From Candidatus Hydrogenedentota bacterium (GTDB lineage: Bacteria; Hydrogenedentota; Hydrogenedentia; Hydrogenedentales; SLHB01), in contig JAIBAQ010000022.1 of assembly GCA_019695095.1 (NCBI GenBank), forward strand, positions 1 through 48,220: 48,220 nucleotides of DNA, written 5' to 3'. The notes under the pieces were generated by a model, which saw only the letters and a program-made list of their open reading frames with translations, made no database searches and was not told the DNA's origin. Position numbers and translations under genes: made by a program. This document shows, piece by piece, positions 8,048 to 16,832 of this stretch (position 1 is its first letter; the number at the start of each line of letters is the position of its first letter).

Positions 8048-9541
8048 TCATTTCCGGGCGCACTCCGCGCGCAGCCACGCCAGCGCCAGCGGATGCGACT
8101 CCCACGCATATCCGATACTTGCATGGAAACGGTCCGCCTCAAAATCGAGTTCCTCGTCTTCGGGCGTTTCGGGGTCCGGCGCATCGTCGTCCGTGTAATA
8201 CAACTCGGCGAATGGATTGCGCTCGCGGGCCAGCTTAAGCGTATCGCGCGCGCCGCCGATGTCTCCGGCGAGATACCGCTCCAGAATACGCCCCCAGAGC
8301 AGTTCATCGTATTCGCGTTGGTCGTCTGGCAAGTACGAAGAGAGCACTTTGCGCGCCAGATCCAGTTCACGGGCGATCAGACACGATTGCAGAAGCTTCA
8401 CACGCGTGTGCTGGAGATCCTTGGGGTCGTTTTGCAGGGCGTGGTCGATGCATTGTGACGCGCCCTCGGTGTCGCCCACTTCCAGGAGACTCACCAGCAG
8501 GATGACCGAGGCGCGCAAATATGGCAGCACAAAGATACCAGCCAGTTCATCGTCCTTGTCTGTCGCGTACGGCGTCGTCCCGAGTCGTCGCTCCGCGAGC
8601 GCAAACGCCTCGCGCAGCTTGGGAATTCGCACGTTGACGTCTTCTTCCATTGAGGCCATGACGAGGAGGGCGTCGCTGTTTTCGGGATCGATGTTCAGCG
8701 CATCCTGCGCCAGATTGGCGGCTTCGTCGGGATCTTCCGTGGCAAACGCGGCCGTACCCAGCATCTGTGCCATTTCGGCGGGACGTTTTGCCATAACGTC
8801 GGCGGCGCGCGCGGTCAGCAGGTCGATGGACATGGTTTCGAACTGCGCCAGAACCGCCTCCAGTTCCTCGCCTTTCAGATTCTTCTTCGCATCTTCCCGG
8901 ATGTAGTACAAGAGACGAAACGCCGTTTCCTCCGTGAAGCTCGACATTTCTTCCGGGATCTCGTCGTCATCGAACTCGTCGTCGAGATCGCCATGAATCG
9001 CTTCATTTGCTTCGTCGACGTCGAAGTACTCTGGGTCCCAATCGCCAAAATACTCCAGGGTGTCCTGGTTCTCTTGCGACTCGGGATTGGCCAAGGCTTC
9101 CACTAAATTCAAATAGCCGCAGACACCGCCGCAGTCTTCAGGCGGGCAGGCCCGTTCGCCAGCAACGCACATGGGGTATTCCAGTTCATCGTCATAGGGG
9201 ACGCGCTTTTCCACATTGACAGTGTGTACCCACGAGTCGCCGAAATCGTACGTGTACTTTGCCGAAGCCTTGGTACCTTCAAAGACATCGTTCAGGGTGT
9301 ATTCCGATTCGTCCAGCCACTCGGTATCGAGTTCGTCATTCATGGGGCCATACGACTTCTTGGCGATCTCGAATTCATGGAGATGCCCGTTTTCCCAGCC
9401 CATGGCGTCCTGAATAAGGAAATGGAGATCGGCGAGCGATGCATTTCCCGGCAGCAGCACGCGTCTCCAAATAGGCGGCTTGATGTCATCCAGGGTGATC
9501 TTTATCTGAAACACTTCGGGGCCGGACTGCTCACTCTTCAT
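8048..9541 (-). CDS. plasmid pRiA4b ORF-3-like protein with TPR-like C-terminus
   Basis: A 497-residue acidic protein. Residues 10-185 form the pRiA4b ORF-3-like domain, recognised from 'IKITLDDIKPPIWRRVLLP', 'DLHFLIQDAMGWENGHLHEF', 'YTYDFGDSWVH' and the cysteine-bearing 'CPPEDCGG..GY' segment. The rest is helical, with 'DPDEAANLAQDALNIDPENSDALL' and 'IDHALQNDPKDLQHTRVKLLQSC' reading as tetratricopeptide-like repeats. The domain family is annotated after an IS1096/plasmid passenger gene, but chromosomal copies in large genomes are common and the molecular role is unknown. AGGAAGAG precedes the ATG. It is separated from the glycosylase gene by 45 bases. Confidence 0.88.
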   Translation of the reverse strand: MKSEQSGPEVFQIKITLDDIKPPIWRRVLLPGNASLADLHFLIQDAMGWENGHLHEFEIAKKSYGPMNDELDTEWLDESEYTLNDVFEGTKASAKYTYDFGDSWVHTVNVEKRVPYDDELEYPMCVAGERACPPEDCGGVCGYLNLVEALANPESQENQDTLEYFGDWDPEYFDVDEANEAIHGDLDDEFDDDEIPEEMSSFTEETAFRLLYYIREDAKKNLKGEELEAVLAQFETMSIDLLTARAADVMAKRPAEMAQMLGTAAFATEDPDEAANLAQDALNIDPENSDALLVMASMEEDVNVRIPKLREAFALAERRLGTTPYATDKDDELAGIFVLPYLRASVILLVSLLEVGDTEGASQCIDHALQNDPKDLQHTRVKLLQSCLIARELDLARKVLSSYLPDDQREYDELLWGRILERYLAGDIGGARDTLKLARERNPFAELYYTDDDAPDPETPEDEELDFEADRFHASIGYAWESHPLALAWLRAECARK

Positions 9542-9599
9542 TCTTTTCTCTTCCTCGTAATCGCTCGTATGTATCGGATCTGGGCGCGAGATAAAAAGC

Positions 9600-10790
9600 C
9601 TACTCCTTCACATACAGGTCTTTCCACGCGATTCCGTCCACACCGCCTGTGTGAAGCTGAAGCGCGAAGGCGCCCTCCGTGAGGTTGGGTGCGGGATCGG
9701 TCCAGTCGACGACGGGAATGCCATTGATCCATGTTTGAATATGGCTGCCCTCGGACTTGATCTCGATTTCATTCCAATCGGTAGGCTTTAACGCGAACGC
9801 CGCCGGGCTCTTCATGTCGGGCTCGACGAGCCAGCCGCGCTTGTAGCTCTCGTAGATCCACCCGCTGGGGCTGGCATTGCCTTGGTTGGGGTCGGCGGGG
9901 GCCACTTCGCCCTGCACGCCGGAGATCACGGGGTATTGCTTCTCGTCGTACTTGATGGTCGAGTGATAGAACAAGCCAAAGTTGCCCTCGCCTGCCATCT
10001 TGAACGTGCCGCGTACGTGGAAGTCTTTCCAGGTATCCTTCGTCGCGAGGTAACCTTCGGATTTCTTCTCGCCGCTGCGGCCCCAGATGACACCGTCCTC
10101 GACGGACCACTTCTCCTGGCCCCATTCGACCCAGCCATCGAGGTCCTTGCCATTGAACAGCGGACGCCACGTTCCGAGACGGCCAAGGTCCTTTACTTTG
10201 ACGTTGCGAAACTTCATTTCGGAGGGTTGTCCATCCTGACGTTCACGGACCACGAAGGCAACGTGGCCTTTGACATACGGGGTCGTCGGGCCGCTGACTC
10301 CTCGGCTGCCTTTATGTGCCAACGTCACCGTCACTTTGCTCTCTTGTGCCGAGATGCCCAGCGTGGCCCATGATCCGGGTTCCGGTTTGAATGCCGTCGA
10401 GAAACCACTAATCGAGGTAGTTGTGGACCCTTCGGCATGCTGCACGGAAGCCCCGCAGCCCTGAATATCGCGGGGTGCGGCGGCGATAGCGGCACCTTCC
10501 GGAAGCGGCAGCTTGGGCAGCGCGTGGCCTCGAAGATAGACACTTGCGAGGAATGGCGCCTCCGCCTGGACGTCCAGCTCCAGTTCCGCATCGGCGTATT
10601 CGCGGTCGCCAATGATAATGGCCTCTTCGCCGGGTTTGGCGCGGCCGGTAAGGACTCCGTCCTTGACAGACCAGTCGCCGCTGATGACTTTCCAGCCGGC
10701 AAGGTCAGCACCAGGCGTGATGTCTTGGAATTCTTGAGCGCCAGCCGAAATGGCGGCGAATACCGCGAAAAGCGCGATTATCTGTTTCAT
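9600..10790 (-). CDS. secreted DUF1080 (3-keto-disaccharide hydrolase-like) protein
   Basis: A 396-residue exported protein with a signal peptide likely cleaved after AGA (residue about 18). The C-terminal half is a DUF1080 concanavalin-like sandwich: 'LFNGKDLDGW', 'WSVEDGVIWG', 'YLATKDTWKDFHV', 'GNFGLFYHS', then 'WNEIEIKSEG..IQTWINGIPVVDW' and the terminal 'IAWKDLYVKE'. The N-terminal half ('LAGWKVISGDWSVKDGVLTGRA', 'YADAELELDV') is a second, more divergent copy of the same fold. Members act on 3-keto-glycosides or related sugars, or are merely carbohydrate-binding; which applies here is unknown. GAGGGGGA lies about 13 bases before the chosen ATG at 10790; the longer frame upstream is not needed. 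Confidence 0.9.
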   Translation of the reverse strand: MKQIIALFAVFAAISAGAQEFQDITPGADLAGWKVISGDWSVKDGVLTGRAKPGEEAIIIGDREYADAELELDVQAEAPFLASVYLRGHALPKLPLPEGAAIAAAPRDIQGCGASVQHAEGSTTTSISGFSTAFKPEPGSWATLGISAQESKVTVTLAHKGSRGVSGPTTPYVKGHVAFVVRERQDGQPSEMKFRNVKVKDLGRLGTWRPLFNGKDLDGWVEWGQEKWSVEDGVIWGRSGEKKSEGYLATKDTWKDFHVRGTFKMAGEGNFGLFYHSTIKYDEKQYPVISGVQGEVAPADPNQGNASPSGWIYESYKRGWLVEPDMKSPAAFALKPTDWNEIEIKSEGSHIQTWINGIPVVDWTDPAPNLTEGAFALQLHTGGVDGIAWKDLYVKE

Positions 10791-10903
10791 GATGTGACTC
10801 GATCCCCCTCTGGTTCGTTGGGCGCGAAATTGGTGTACGTGCAGTCCTACACCAAACACGCGTCATTGTGCAAGAATACCAACGGGCATTGTGCCGTGAT
10901 ACG

Positions 10904-11299
10904 TCAGAAAAGTCCTTGATTCTTAAGAAGATTGCGGTATCCATTCGGCAAATGGATTGAAACGAATGCACCTTCTCGTATCCGCCTTAGGACATGTGTG
11001 GGAACTGGCGTCACCGGTCTTATCTTCCCTTCGGATGCATCATGAAGAAGATTGACGGCTGAGTCTATCATTGCGTGCCGATAGGAAATGCATGATCTTT
11101 GCTCCAGCTCGCAATAATCCGCGCGTTCGACAACGCAGCACTGTTCCTTATTCGATTCCCAGTGGCTGAAATTCACGATGAGGAGTCTATCCGGGTCTTG
11201 GAAGGGGTCGGATACGACGACGCATAAATGAGCGGCAACTCTGGGGTATGGCTTACTCCAGTACGCGAACCCCGCATCAATAACAGTGGGTTGCGTCAT
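10904..11299 (-). CDS. putative toxin partner of PanA-type antitoxin
   Basis: A 131-residue protein starting 11 bases after the Panacea-domain gene. Segments 'AAHLCVVVSDP', 'LLIVNFSHW' and 'CCVVERADYCELEQRSCISYRHA' give alternating beta strands reminiscent of the small PemK/MazF-like barrel proteins in which 'HL.VV.SDP..' and '.H.SYV.Y..A' recur. I cannot confirm that homology by eye. Position and size fit the toxin of a PanAT-type module, where the antitoxin domain is conserved and the toxin highly variable. Base composition here is lower in GC than in the flanking genes, consistent with acquisition. Confidence 0.6.
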   Translation of the reverse strand: MTQPTVIDAGFAYWSKPYPRVAAHLCVVVSDPFQDPDRLLIVNFSHWESNKEQCCVVERADYCELEQRSCISYRHAMIDSAVNLLHDASEGKIRPVTPVPTHVLRRIREGAFVSIHLPNGYRNLLKNQGLF

Positions 11300-11310
11300 T
11301 CGGAGGTTGG

Positions 11311-11868
11311 CTAACCGCGCGAAAGCGACGCGAAGTACTTATCCTCGTCGCGATTCCGTTCAATTTCCCGAAGGTCTGCTGTTCGCCCCACAGCTTCCAC
11401 GATATCGGAAAGCGGGATCGGATTGGATTGCCTCAAAGACAGTTTGCCGGGCTTGTTCTTGATGTACTCGGCAAATTCATGCGTTAGATCGCGCAACTTC
11501 CATTGATCCCAATCTCTGTATCGGTTGAAAACCTCCGTCAATTTAGCCGCTTCATACTGCGATAGAAGGTCATCGCCCGGATCGGAAATCAACTCTACGT
11601 CTTTGTCCTTCGTAGAGATATGAACCGTCCATTCGTCGGGACATGCGACTTTTCTGACACAGTTCGTGATATCGCTGAGAATCGGCCCATCCTTCAATGC
11701 AAACGGCGCATCTCCGCTAATGGGAAACCCATGCTCTTTGATGCTTTCCCGGTCTGCGATATACATCAACTTGATTAACTTAAGGTATGGCATCTTCTTG
11801 CCCTCTGCCAAGGAGAGCAAGAGTGCGGCCTCTTGAGTGGCTTTCCTGCGATTGAATACGAATGACAC
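11311..11868 (-). CDS. Panacea (SocA-like, DUF4065) antitoxin
   Basis: The 185-residue protein carries the Panacea domain: 'KMPYLKLIKLMYIADRESI' (about residues 25-43), 'HGFPISGD.FA.KDGPI' and 'L..LTHEFAEYI'. Proteins with this domain neutralise many unrelated toxins encoded beside them (PanA antitoxins) or act as proteolysis adaptors (SocA). The GTG start is supported by GAGGAGG eight bases upstream; the ATG inside that site is out of frame. A TATACT hexamer lies just upstream and could be the -10 of a short-leader promoter, though no good -35 is seen. The gene precedes its putative toxin and is divergent from the aminotransferase operon. Confidence 0.85.
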   Translation of the reverse strand: MSFVFNRRKATQEAALLLSLAEGKKMPYLKLIKLMYIADRESIKEHGFPISGDAPFALKDGPILSDITNCVRKVACPDEWTVHISTKDKDVELISDPGDDLLSQYEAAKLTEVFNRYRDWDQWKLRDLTHEFAEYIKNKPGKLSLRQSNPIPLSDIVEAVGRTADLREIERNRDEDKYFASLSRG

Positions 11869-12075
11869 CTGTGCATCCTCCTCTAGGAGTATACCACAAG
11901 AAACGGTCGGATTACTGAATAGATTATCCGTGTTTCCAAAGGCTCAATACCTTAAGAACCCAAGGGCTGGGTCACGACACCGCCGCGCACGGGAGGCGCG
12001 GGCCTGAAAGGACGGACACTTCCCTGATATAGTGGTGCAAAATCGACGCGTTCTGGGTATGGGGGAGTCAACGAT

Positions 12076-13359
12076 ATGACCGCAGGAAATTACGATCCGT
12101 TCAGTCCGATGAGAACGTTTGTGCAGACCGCCCAAGCGGCGCTGCCGGAACTCGACACCTGGAAGCAGATCACGGACGAAGAGGTTGAGCTGGTCGCGGA
12201 CATGACGCGCCGTAACGAGTTGTCCGGGGGTACGCCGGTGGTGCGGGCGTTCGAGGCGCGATGGCGGCAATGGATTGGCACGCGCTACTCCATCACCGTG
12301 ATGAACGGAACATCCGCGTTGTACAGCGCGTACTTCGGGTTGGGCGTCGGTCCGGGGGATGAGGTCATCTGCCCCGTGAACACGTGGATCTGCACGATTG
12401 CACCGGCGGTGCTGCTGGGGGCCAGGCCCGTGTTCTGCGATATCGACCCCGAGACCCTGCTGATGGACCCCACCGATTTGGAGCGCAAGATTTCCGATAA
12501 GACGGCGTGCATCGTGCCCGTACACCTGTGGGGCAACGTGTGCGAGATGGACGCGATCATGGCAATTGCGAAAAAATGCGGCGTCCGCGTGGTCGAAGAC
12601 TGTTCCCACGCGCACGGGGCCAAGTATAAGGGGCGCATGTGTGGGGCCATCGGCGATGCGGGATGCTGGAGCCTGCAGGGGTCGAAATCCGTCAGTGCGG
12701 GCGAAGGCGGCGTGATGACGACCGACGACACCGACCTATTCGAGCGGGCCTGTCTGCTGGGGCAGGTCAACCGCATCGAGGGCGTCGATCTGGTCACGAC
12801 CCGGTACGAAGAGCATCAACCGCTGGGCTTGGGCATGAAATTCCGGGCGCATCCGCTGGGCGTCGGCATTGCCAATGTGCAGCTCGACAAGCTCGACGCG
12901 CTAAACGCTCGGCGGCGGGCGTACATCGAAGATGTGGAGGCCGGGCTTGAGGATATTCCCGGGCTGCGCCCCATCCATGTGCCGGAAGGCGCGGAGCGCG
13001 GTGGATACTACGGCTTCCCCGCGATCCACGAACCCGAAGCCATGGGCGGCGTATCCACAGCGGATTTCATCGCTGCGCTGAAACAAGTGGGCGTCAACGC
13101 GACGGCCACGCCCTACGTGAATCTGCACACGCTGCCCATTTTCGCGAAAGGATTCGACGTGTTCACTCGCAACCGCGGGCCGCTTTGCCCAAGCGAAGGA
13201 TATGCCGGTTATGCGTCCGGGGACTTCCCGGGCGCCGAGCTTGCGGCAAAGCGAACCGTGTTTCTGCCTCGGTTGAGCAATCCCACGCCGGGGGCCGCGC
13301 AAGCGATACTGGATGCATTGTGCCGGACGGCGGAGAAGCTGATTGAGGGGGCCCGGTGA
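12076..13359 (+). CDS. DegT/DnrJ/EryC1/StrS-family PLP aminotransferase
   Basis: A 427-residue aspartate-aminotransferase-fold enzyme. Lys204 in 'QGSKSVSAGEGG' is the expected PLP Schiff-base lysine; Asp175 in 'VVEDCSHAHGA' should hold the pyridine nitrogen; 'NGTSALYSAYFGLGVGPGDEV' binds phosphate. The family transaminates keto-sugars, scyllo-inosose or makes aminohydroxybenzoate; 'QGSK' rather than 'S..K' occurs in the AHBA/aminosugar subgroup, but the substrate cannot be assigned. There is no other nucleotide-sugar gene nearby, which is odd for a sugar aminotransferase. GGGGGAG lies ten bases before the ATG. The stop overlaps the start of the first GTPase (GTGA), so the two are coupled. Confidence 0.9.
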   Translation: MTAGNYDPFSPMRTFVQTAQAALPELDTWKQITDEEVELVADMTRRNELSGGTPVVRAFEARWRQWIGTRYSITVMNGTSALYSAYFGLGVGPGDEVICPVNTWICTIAPAVLLGARPVFCDIDPETLLMDPTDLERKISDKTACIVPVHLWGNVCEMDAIMAIAKKCGVRVVEDCSHAHGAKYKGRMCGAIGDAGCWSLQGSKSVSAGEGGVMTTDDTDLFERACLLGQVNRIEGVDLVTTRYEEHQPLGLGMKFRAHPLGVGIANVQLDKLDALNARRRAYIEDVEAGLEDIPGLRPIHVPEGAERGGYYGFPAIHEPEAMGGVSTADFIAALKQVGVNATATPYVNLHTLPIFAKGFDVFTRNRGPLCPSEGYAGYASGDFPGAELAAKRTVFLPRLSNPTPGAAQAILDALCRTAEKLIEGAR

Positions 13360-15137
13360 GTCCTGTCAGCTCCACAACACCGTTGGGTGAATCGCTGGCC
13401 GGTTTTGAATCGGCCATGCGCCGGTTTCAGAACGTCCTCAAGCCTGACGACCGGTTGTATGGGGCCGTATTCGACGGGACCGAAGACTGGACGAACCTGC
13501 TTGCATACAAGCTGGTGCCGCACCTTGCCGAAGAGAGTTGTCTCATCGTTGCGATCACCGGCGGCACAAACACGGGGAAGTCGACGGTCTTCAACCTGCT
13601 TCTTGGCCGGGCTGTGAGTCCGGTGATGGCGACCGCCGCCGCGACAGCGCGGCCCCTCATCGCCGCGAACGACCGCCGGGCGAAGGAATGCCTTGAGGGA
13701 AAGTTTGTGCCGGAGTTCGCGCCGCGTCCGCTGGAGCAGGCCGAAGCCGTGATTGGACGCGAGGCACCTGCCAACACGCTCTACGTCGCGCGCGAAGAGT
13801 CGTTGCCGGACCGGCTTGCCCTGTTCGACACGCCCGACGTGGACTCGATCGAGCGCGAGCATTGGGAAGTGGCAGACAATATTCGCGCGGCGGGCGACGT
13901 GCTCGTGGCCGTACTGACGGGTGAGAAGTACAAGGATGACCGGGTGGTGAGCTATTTTCGGCACGCCATCGCGTCGGGCCGCGTCGTTGTGCCGGTGATG
14001 AACAAGGCGAACCCCGCGCGAGACATGGAAGTGGCGCGAAAGCAGTTGGCGGAGTTTGTGGAACTGGTGGGGTGCGACACGCCGGTCTTTGCGATCCCGC
14101 ACGACTTCAATGCTTCCGAAAAACTCGACCAACCCATTCGTGCGTTGGACCGCGATGAAACGCTGCTTGCGTATCTGTTGTCCCTGGACGTGCCGGCCAT
14201 CAAACGACGGGTCTATCAAGGCACCGTTGCTCACTTAACAGAACGTGCAGGCGCGTTTCTCGAACACGCCACGGGCGTCGGGCTTGTGTTGCGATCCGCG
14301 ATGAACGAATTCGACGCGCGCGCAATGGCGGCCGCGGCCAAGTACGATCCCGCTCCGGGGTCGGCGGTTGGCGGCATGTTCCATGAGTATGTTCAGCGCA
14401 AACGCGGTCTGCTGTTTCGTTGGATCGGGTCGGGAAGCAAGCTGGTGGTGCAAGGGGCGAGTGCCGTAGGGCGCACCATCACCGGGGCGTTTCGGAAGCG
14501 CGCACAGCTTGAAGCCAACGCGGCAAAACAGACCGATGCCGAGTTGCATGCGACCCACGCCAAGAACATCGATCGCATTGCGCGCGAGTTGCTGGCAGAG
14601 TCCATAGCCTTCTCGCGGAATCTGCGTGAACCCGCCGCGCACCTGGTGGAGGCACCGCTGGAGGACACGGATGTGGAGTCGGCGGCGCAAAACGTGATTG
14701 AGAATACGCTGTCTTCGGAGAACGTGTCGGAAGAGTTTCGCCGGCACGCTTATCGGACGCTGGACGCATGGTGGAGCGATCACAAGGGGAAGCGGCGCGT
14801 GCTTGAGGCGCTCGATGGCATTCTTGCCGTGACGCCCGCGGCGATTGCCGCGCCGATATCGTTGCACACGGGCGGTGTGGGCGTGGCAGAGACGATGATT
14901 GTCGTGGGGCCGGTGGTAGAACAATTCATGGCGCGCGTAATCGAGTATCAGTTTGGCGATGCCCTGTTCGATTTTCTTTCGCCGTGGCGCAAGGAGCAGC
15001 AAGACGCGCTGTACCGCGCCTTGCGCGCACACCTGTTGTCACCGGGTCTGGATGAATTGAAGCACTATTTGGACGCGCTTGAGGGAGAGCCGATGCGCGA
15101 ACTGCGGAGTTGGCACGAACGATGTCGGACAGCTTAG
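13356..15137 (+). CDS. dynamin-like GTPase, first of a pair
   Basis: 593 residues. The G domain shows G1 'GGTNTGKS' (69-76), a Thr-rich switch I region ('AAATARP', about 94-100), G3 'DTPDVDS' (158-164) and G4 'NKAN' (216-219). A long helical region follows, with a hydrophobic stretch near 500-540 ('ILAVTPAAIAAPISLHTGG', 'AETMIVVGPVVEQF') that could insert into a membrane. This layout fits bacterial dynamin-like or membrane-associated large GTPases rather than ribosome-assembly GTPases, though the assignment is by motif only. Translation starts at a GTG overlapping the aminotransferase stop by four bases; its own end overlaps the second GTPase by 16. Confidence 0.82.
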   Translation: MSPVSSTTPLGESLAGFESAMRRFQNVLKPDDRLYGAVFDGTEDWTNLLAYKLVPHLAEESCLIVAITGGTNTGKSTVFNLLLGRAVSPVMATAAATARPLIAANDRRAKECLEGKFVPEFAPRPLEQAEAVIGREAPANTLYVAREESLPDRLALFDTPDVDSIEREHWEVADNIRAAGDVLVAVLTGEKYKDDRVVSYFRHAIASGRVVVPVMNKANPARDMEVARKQLAEFVELVGCDTPVFAIPHDFNASEKLDQPIRALDRDETLLAYLLSLDVPAIKRRVYQGTVAHLTERAGAFLEHATGVGLVLRSAMNEFDARAMAAAAKYDPAPGSAVGGMFHEYVQRKRGLLFRWIGSGSKLVVQGASAVGRTITGAFRKRAQLEANAAKQTDAELHATHAKNIDRIARELLAESIAFSRNLREPAAHLVEAPLEDTDVESAAQNVIENTLSSENVSEEFRRHAYRTLDAWWSDHKGKRRVLEALDGILAVTPAAIAAPISLHTGGVGVAETMIVVGPVVEQFMARVIEYQFGDALFDFLSPWRKEQQDALYRALRAHLLSPGLDELKHYLDALEGEPMRELRSWHERCRTA

Positions 15138-16762
15138 GCGGGATACTGGCGCGGTTGGAGGAAATCGCCGCGTACGACGGGCCCTGGAAGCCATTGCGCG
15201 ACGAAGCGCCGCTATTGCGGGCGCGATTGCAGGAGCTGCGCGAGCGCGAAACGCGATTGGACGATCTGCTTGTAGTCGCGTTGGTCGGCGGATCGGGCGT
15301 AGGGAAATCGACGCTGCTGAATGCCTTGGCGGGCGACCAACTCGCGGCAACGTCGGAGTTTCGTCCGTGCACATCCGTGCCGACGGTATATCACCCGCCT
15401 GGAGCCGTGCTGGGGATGAAAGACTGGAACCGGGTGTCGGGTTCCGCGCTGGAGAACTTGGTCATTATCGATACGCCCGATTCGGACACCGTCGAACATG
15501 CGCACCGCGAGAAGGTCGTGGAGGCGTTGCGAGAAGCGGACGTGATTCTCATCTGCGGAAGTCCGGAGAAGTATCTCGACGAGGCAACGTGGTCATTGCT
15601 GCGGCCGCTGCAAGGCGAACGCACCATGGTGTGCGTGGAGACGAAGGCCGATCTGTCGACGGAGGATGTGCGCGAACACTGGACAGCGCGATTGCGCGAG
15701 CAGGGGTTCGAGGTGTCCGGGTACTTTCGCATCAGCGCGCGCCGGTCGTTGGATCGCAAACTGACGGGACACGCGCCCCACGGAGACGAGTTCGATTTCG
15801 CGCGGTTGGAGGCCTTTCTCCGAACGGAATTGTCGAGCGAGCGGGCGCGGCGCATCAAACGCTCGAATGCGCTCGGTCTACTGACAAAGACGCAGCAACG
15901 CTTGACAGAGAATGTTGTTGTGCGGAGACCCGAGTTGGAGTCGCTTCAAACGAAGATCGGGGAGACCGACAAGGCGATTGCGCGCGAGACGTGTACGATT
16001 ATCGGGCGCAGGCTGTTCGCGGAACCGCACCTCTGGAACTATGCGTTGGGCCGCGAAGTGGCGTTGCGCGCAAAAGGCATCGTGGGCACGTTGTACCGCA
16101 TTCTGGAAGCGGCGCGCTCGTTTCCCGCGCGGCTGGCGCAACGGTTCTCGTGGGGTGGTGCAGCGTCGGCGGGGCGGCAGGCCGCGGCCATGCTGAACGA
16201 AGATGGCGTGTTCGCGGAAGACATCACGGTTGCGACCGACGCGATTCGCGACGTGTATGCGCAGCGCCGCAGCGAGCTCGCGCTGGATTGGGTGCGCGCG
16301 GGGTTCGAGCCGTCCGACGCTGAAGCGGGCTTCACGGAGTTCCATCACGCGGTACAACAGCGTCTCGGCTTCCTGTTGCGAGGTCCTGCCCGCGATCGTG
16401 TTGTGTCCCGCGCGAAATGGTTGACGTGTTGGCCATTGGCCCTGTTGGTCGACGCGCCTCCGGTCGCGTTTGTGGGGTACGCGGGATATCGCATCGTCTC
16501 CGACTATTTCATGGGCGTCGTGTTGACGAGCGACTACTTCTTGCATAGCGGCGCGGTGTTGGCGATTTTGCTTGCTGTAGAGTTGCTACTCATTTCGTTG
16601 ATTTCGCGCATGTGCGCGTGGTCGGCGCGACGGCGCGCCGCGAGCGATCTGCGCGCCGCGATACTCTCGGGCAACCTCGCGTTTCTTCACGAGCGCGCGG
16701 TGCTGACAGTGGCATCATCCAGAGTGCGCGACCTCGAAGAAGTGCAGAGCGCTTCGGTATAG
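15122..16762 (+). CDS. dynamin-like GTPase with C-terminal membrane hairpin, second of a pair
   Basis: A 546-residue paralogue of the preceding GTPase. G1 is 'GGSGVGKS' (56-63), G3 'DTPDSDT' (117-123), G4 'TKAD' (174-177). The shared extended G3 (DTPDxD[ST]) and the following 'YKDD/YLDE' helix relate the two proteins. Near the C-terminus (about 440-505) there are two or three strongly hydrophobic helices, 'PLALLVDAPPVAFVGYAGY' and 'AVLAILLAVELLLISLI', absent in that form from the first protein, so this one is probably the membrane anchor. I chose ATG 15122, inside the end of the upstream gene; a TTG twelve bases earlier is possible. The operon ends at a hairpin terminator 25 bases downstream. 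Confidence 0.82.
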   Translation: MSDSLGGILARLEEIAAYDGPWKPLRDEAPLLRARLQELRERETRLDDLLVVALVGGSGVGKSTLLNALAGDQLAATSEFRPCTSVPTVYHPPGAVLGMKDWNRVSGSALENLVIIDTPDSDTVEHAHREKVVEALREADVILICGSPEKYLDEATWSLLRPLQGERTMVCVETKADLSTEDVREHWTARLREQGFEVSGYFRISARRSLDRKLTGHAPHGDEFDFARLEAFLRTELSSERARRIKRSNALGLLTKTQQRLTENVVVRRPELESLQTKIGETDKAIARETCTIIGRRLFAEPHLWNYALGREVALRAKGIVGTLYRILEAARSFPARLAQRFSWGGAASAGRQAAAMLNEDGVFAEDITVATDAIRDVYAQRRSELALDWVRAGFEPSDAEAGFTEFHHAVQQRLGFLLRGPARDRVVSRAKWLTCWPLALLVDAPPVAFVGYAGYRIVSDYFMGVVLTSDYFLHSGAVLAILLAVELLLISLISRMCAWSARRRAASDLRAAILSGNLAFLHERAVLTVASSRVRDLEEVQSASV

Positions 16763-16786
16763 GTATCAATCGGTCGCTAAACGGAA

Positions 16787-16810
16787 AACGCCCCCGAGTT
16801 CGGGGGCGTT
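16787..16810. terminator. intrinsic terminator, bidirectional
   Basis: A perfect 11-bp stem (AACGCCCCCGA / TCGGGGGCGTT) with a two-base loop follows the second GTPase gene and precedes the end of the convergent DUF4380 gene. T-rich bases follow on both strands (TTGCGTTTG on plus, CGTTTTCCGTTT on minus), so it may serve both. Confidence 0.85.
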
Positions 16811-16832
16811 GCGTTTGTAAGAGCGACTGAAG

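Noticed and set aside
2615-10790. Sigma-54 (-24/-12) promoter for the response regulator target
   Set aside because: No GG-N10-GC site with good flanks was found in the intergenic spaces; TGGCAC matches seen elsewhere lie inside genes and lack the -12 element.
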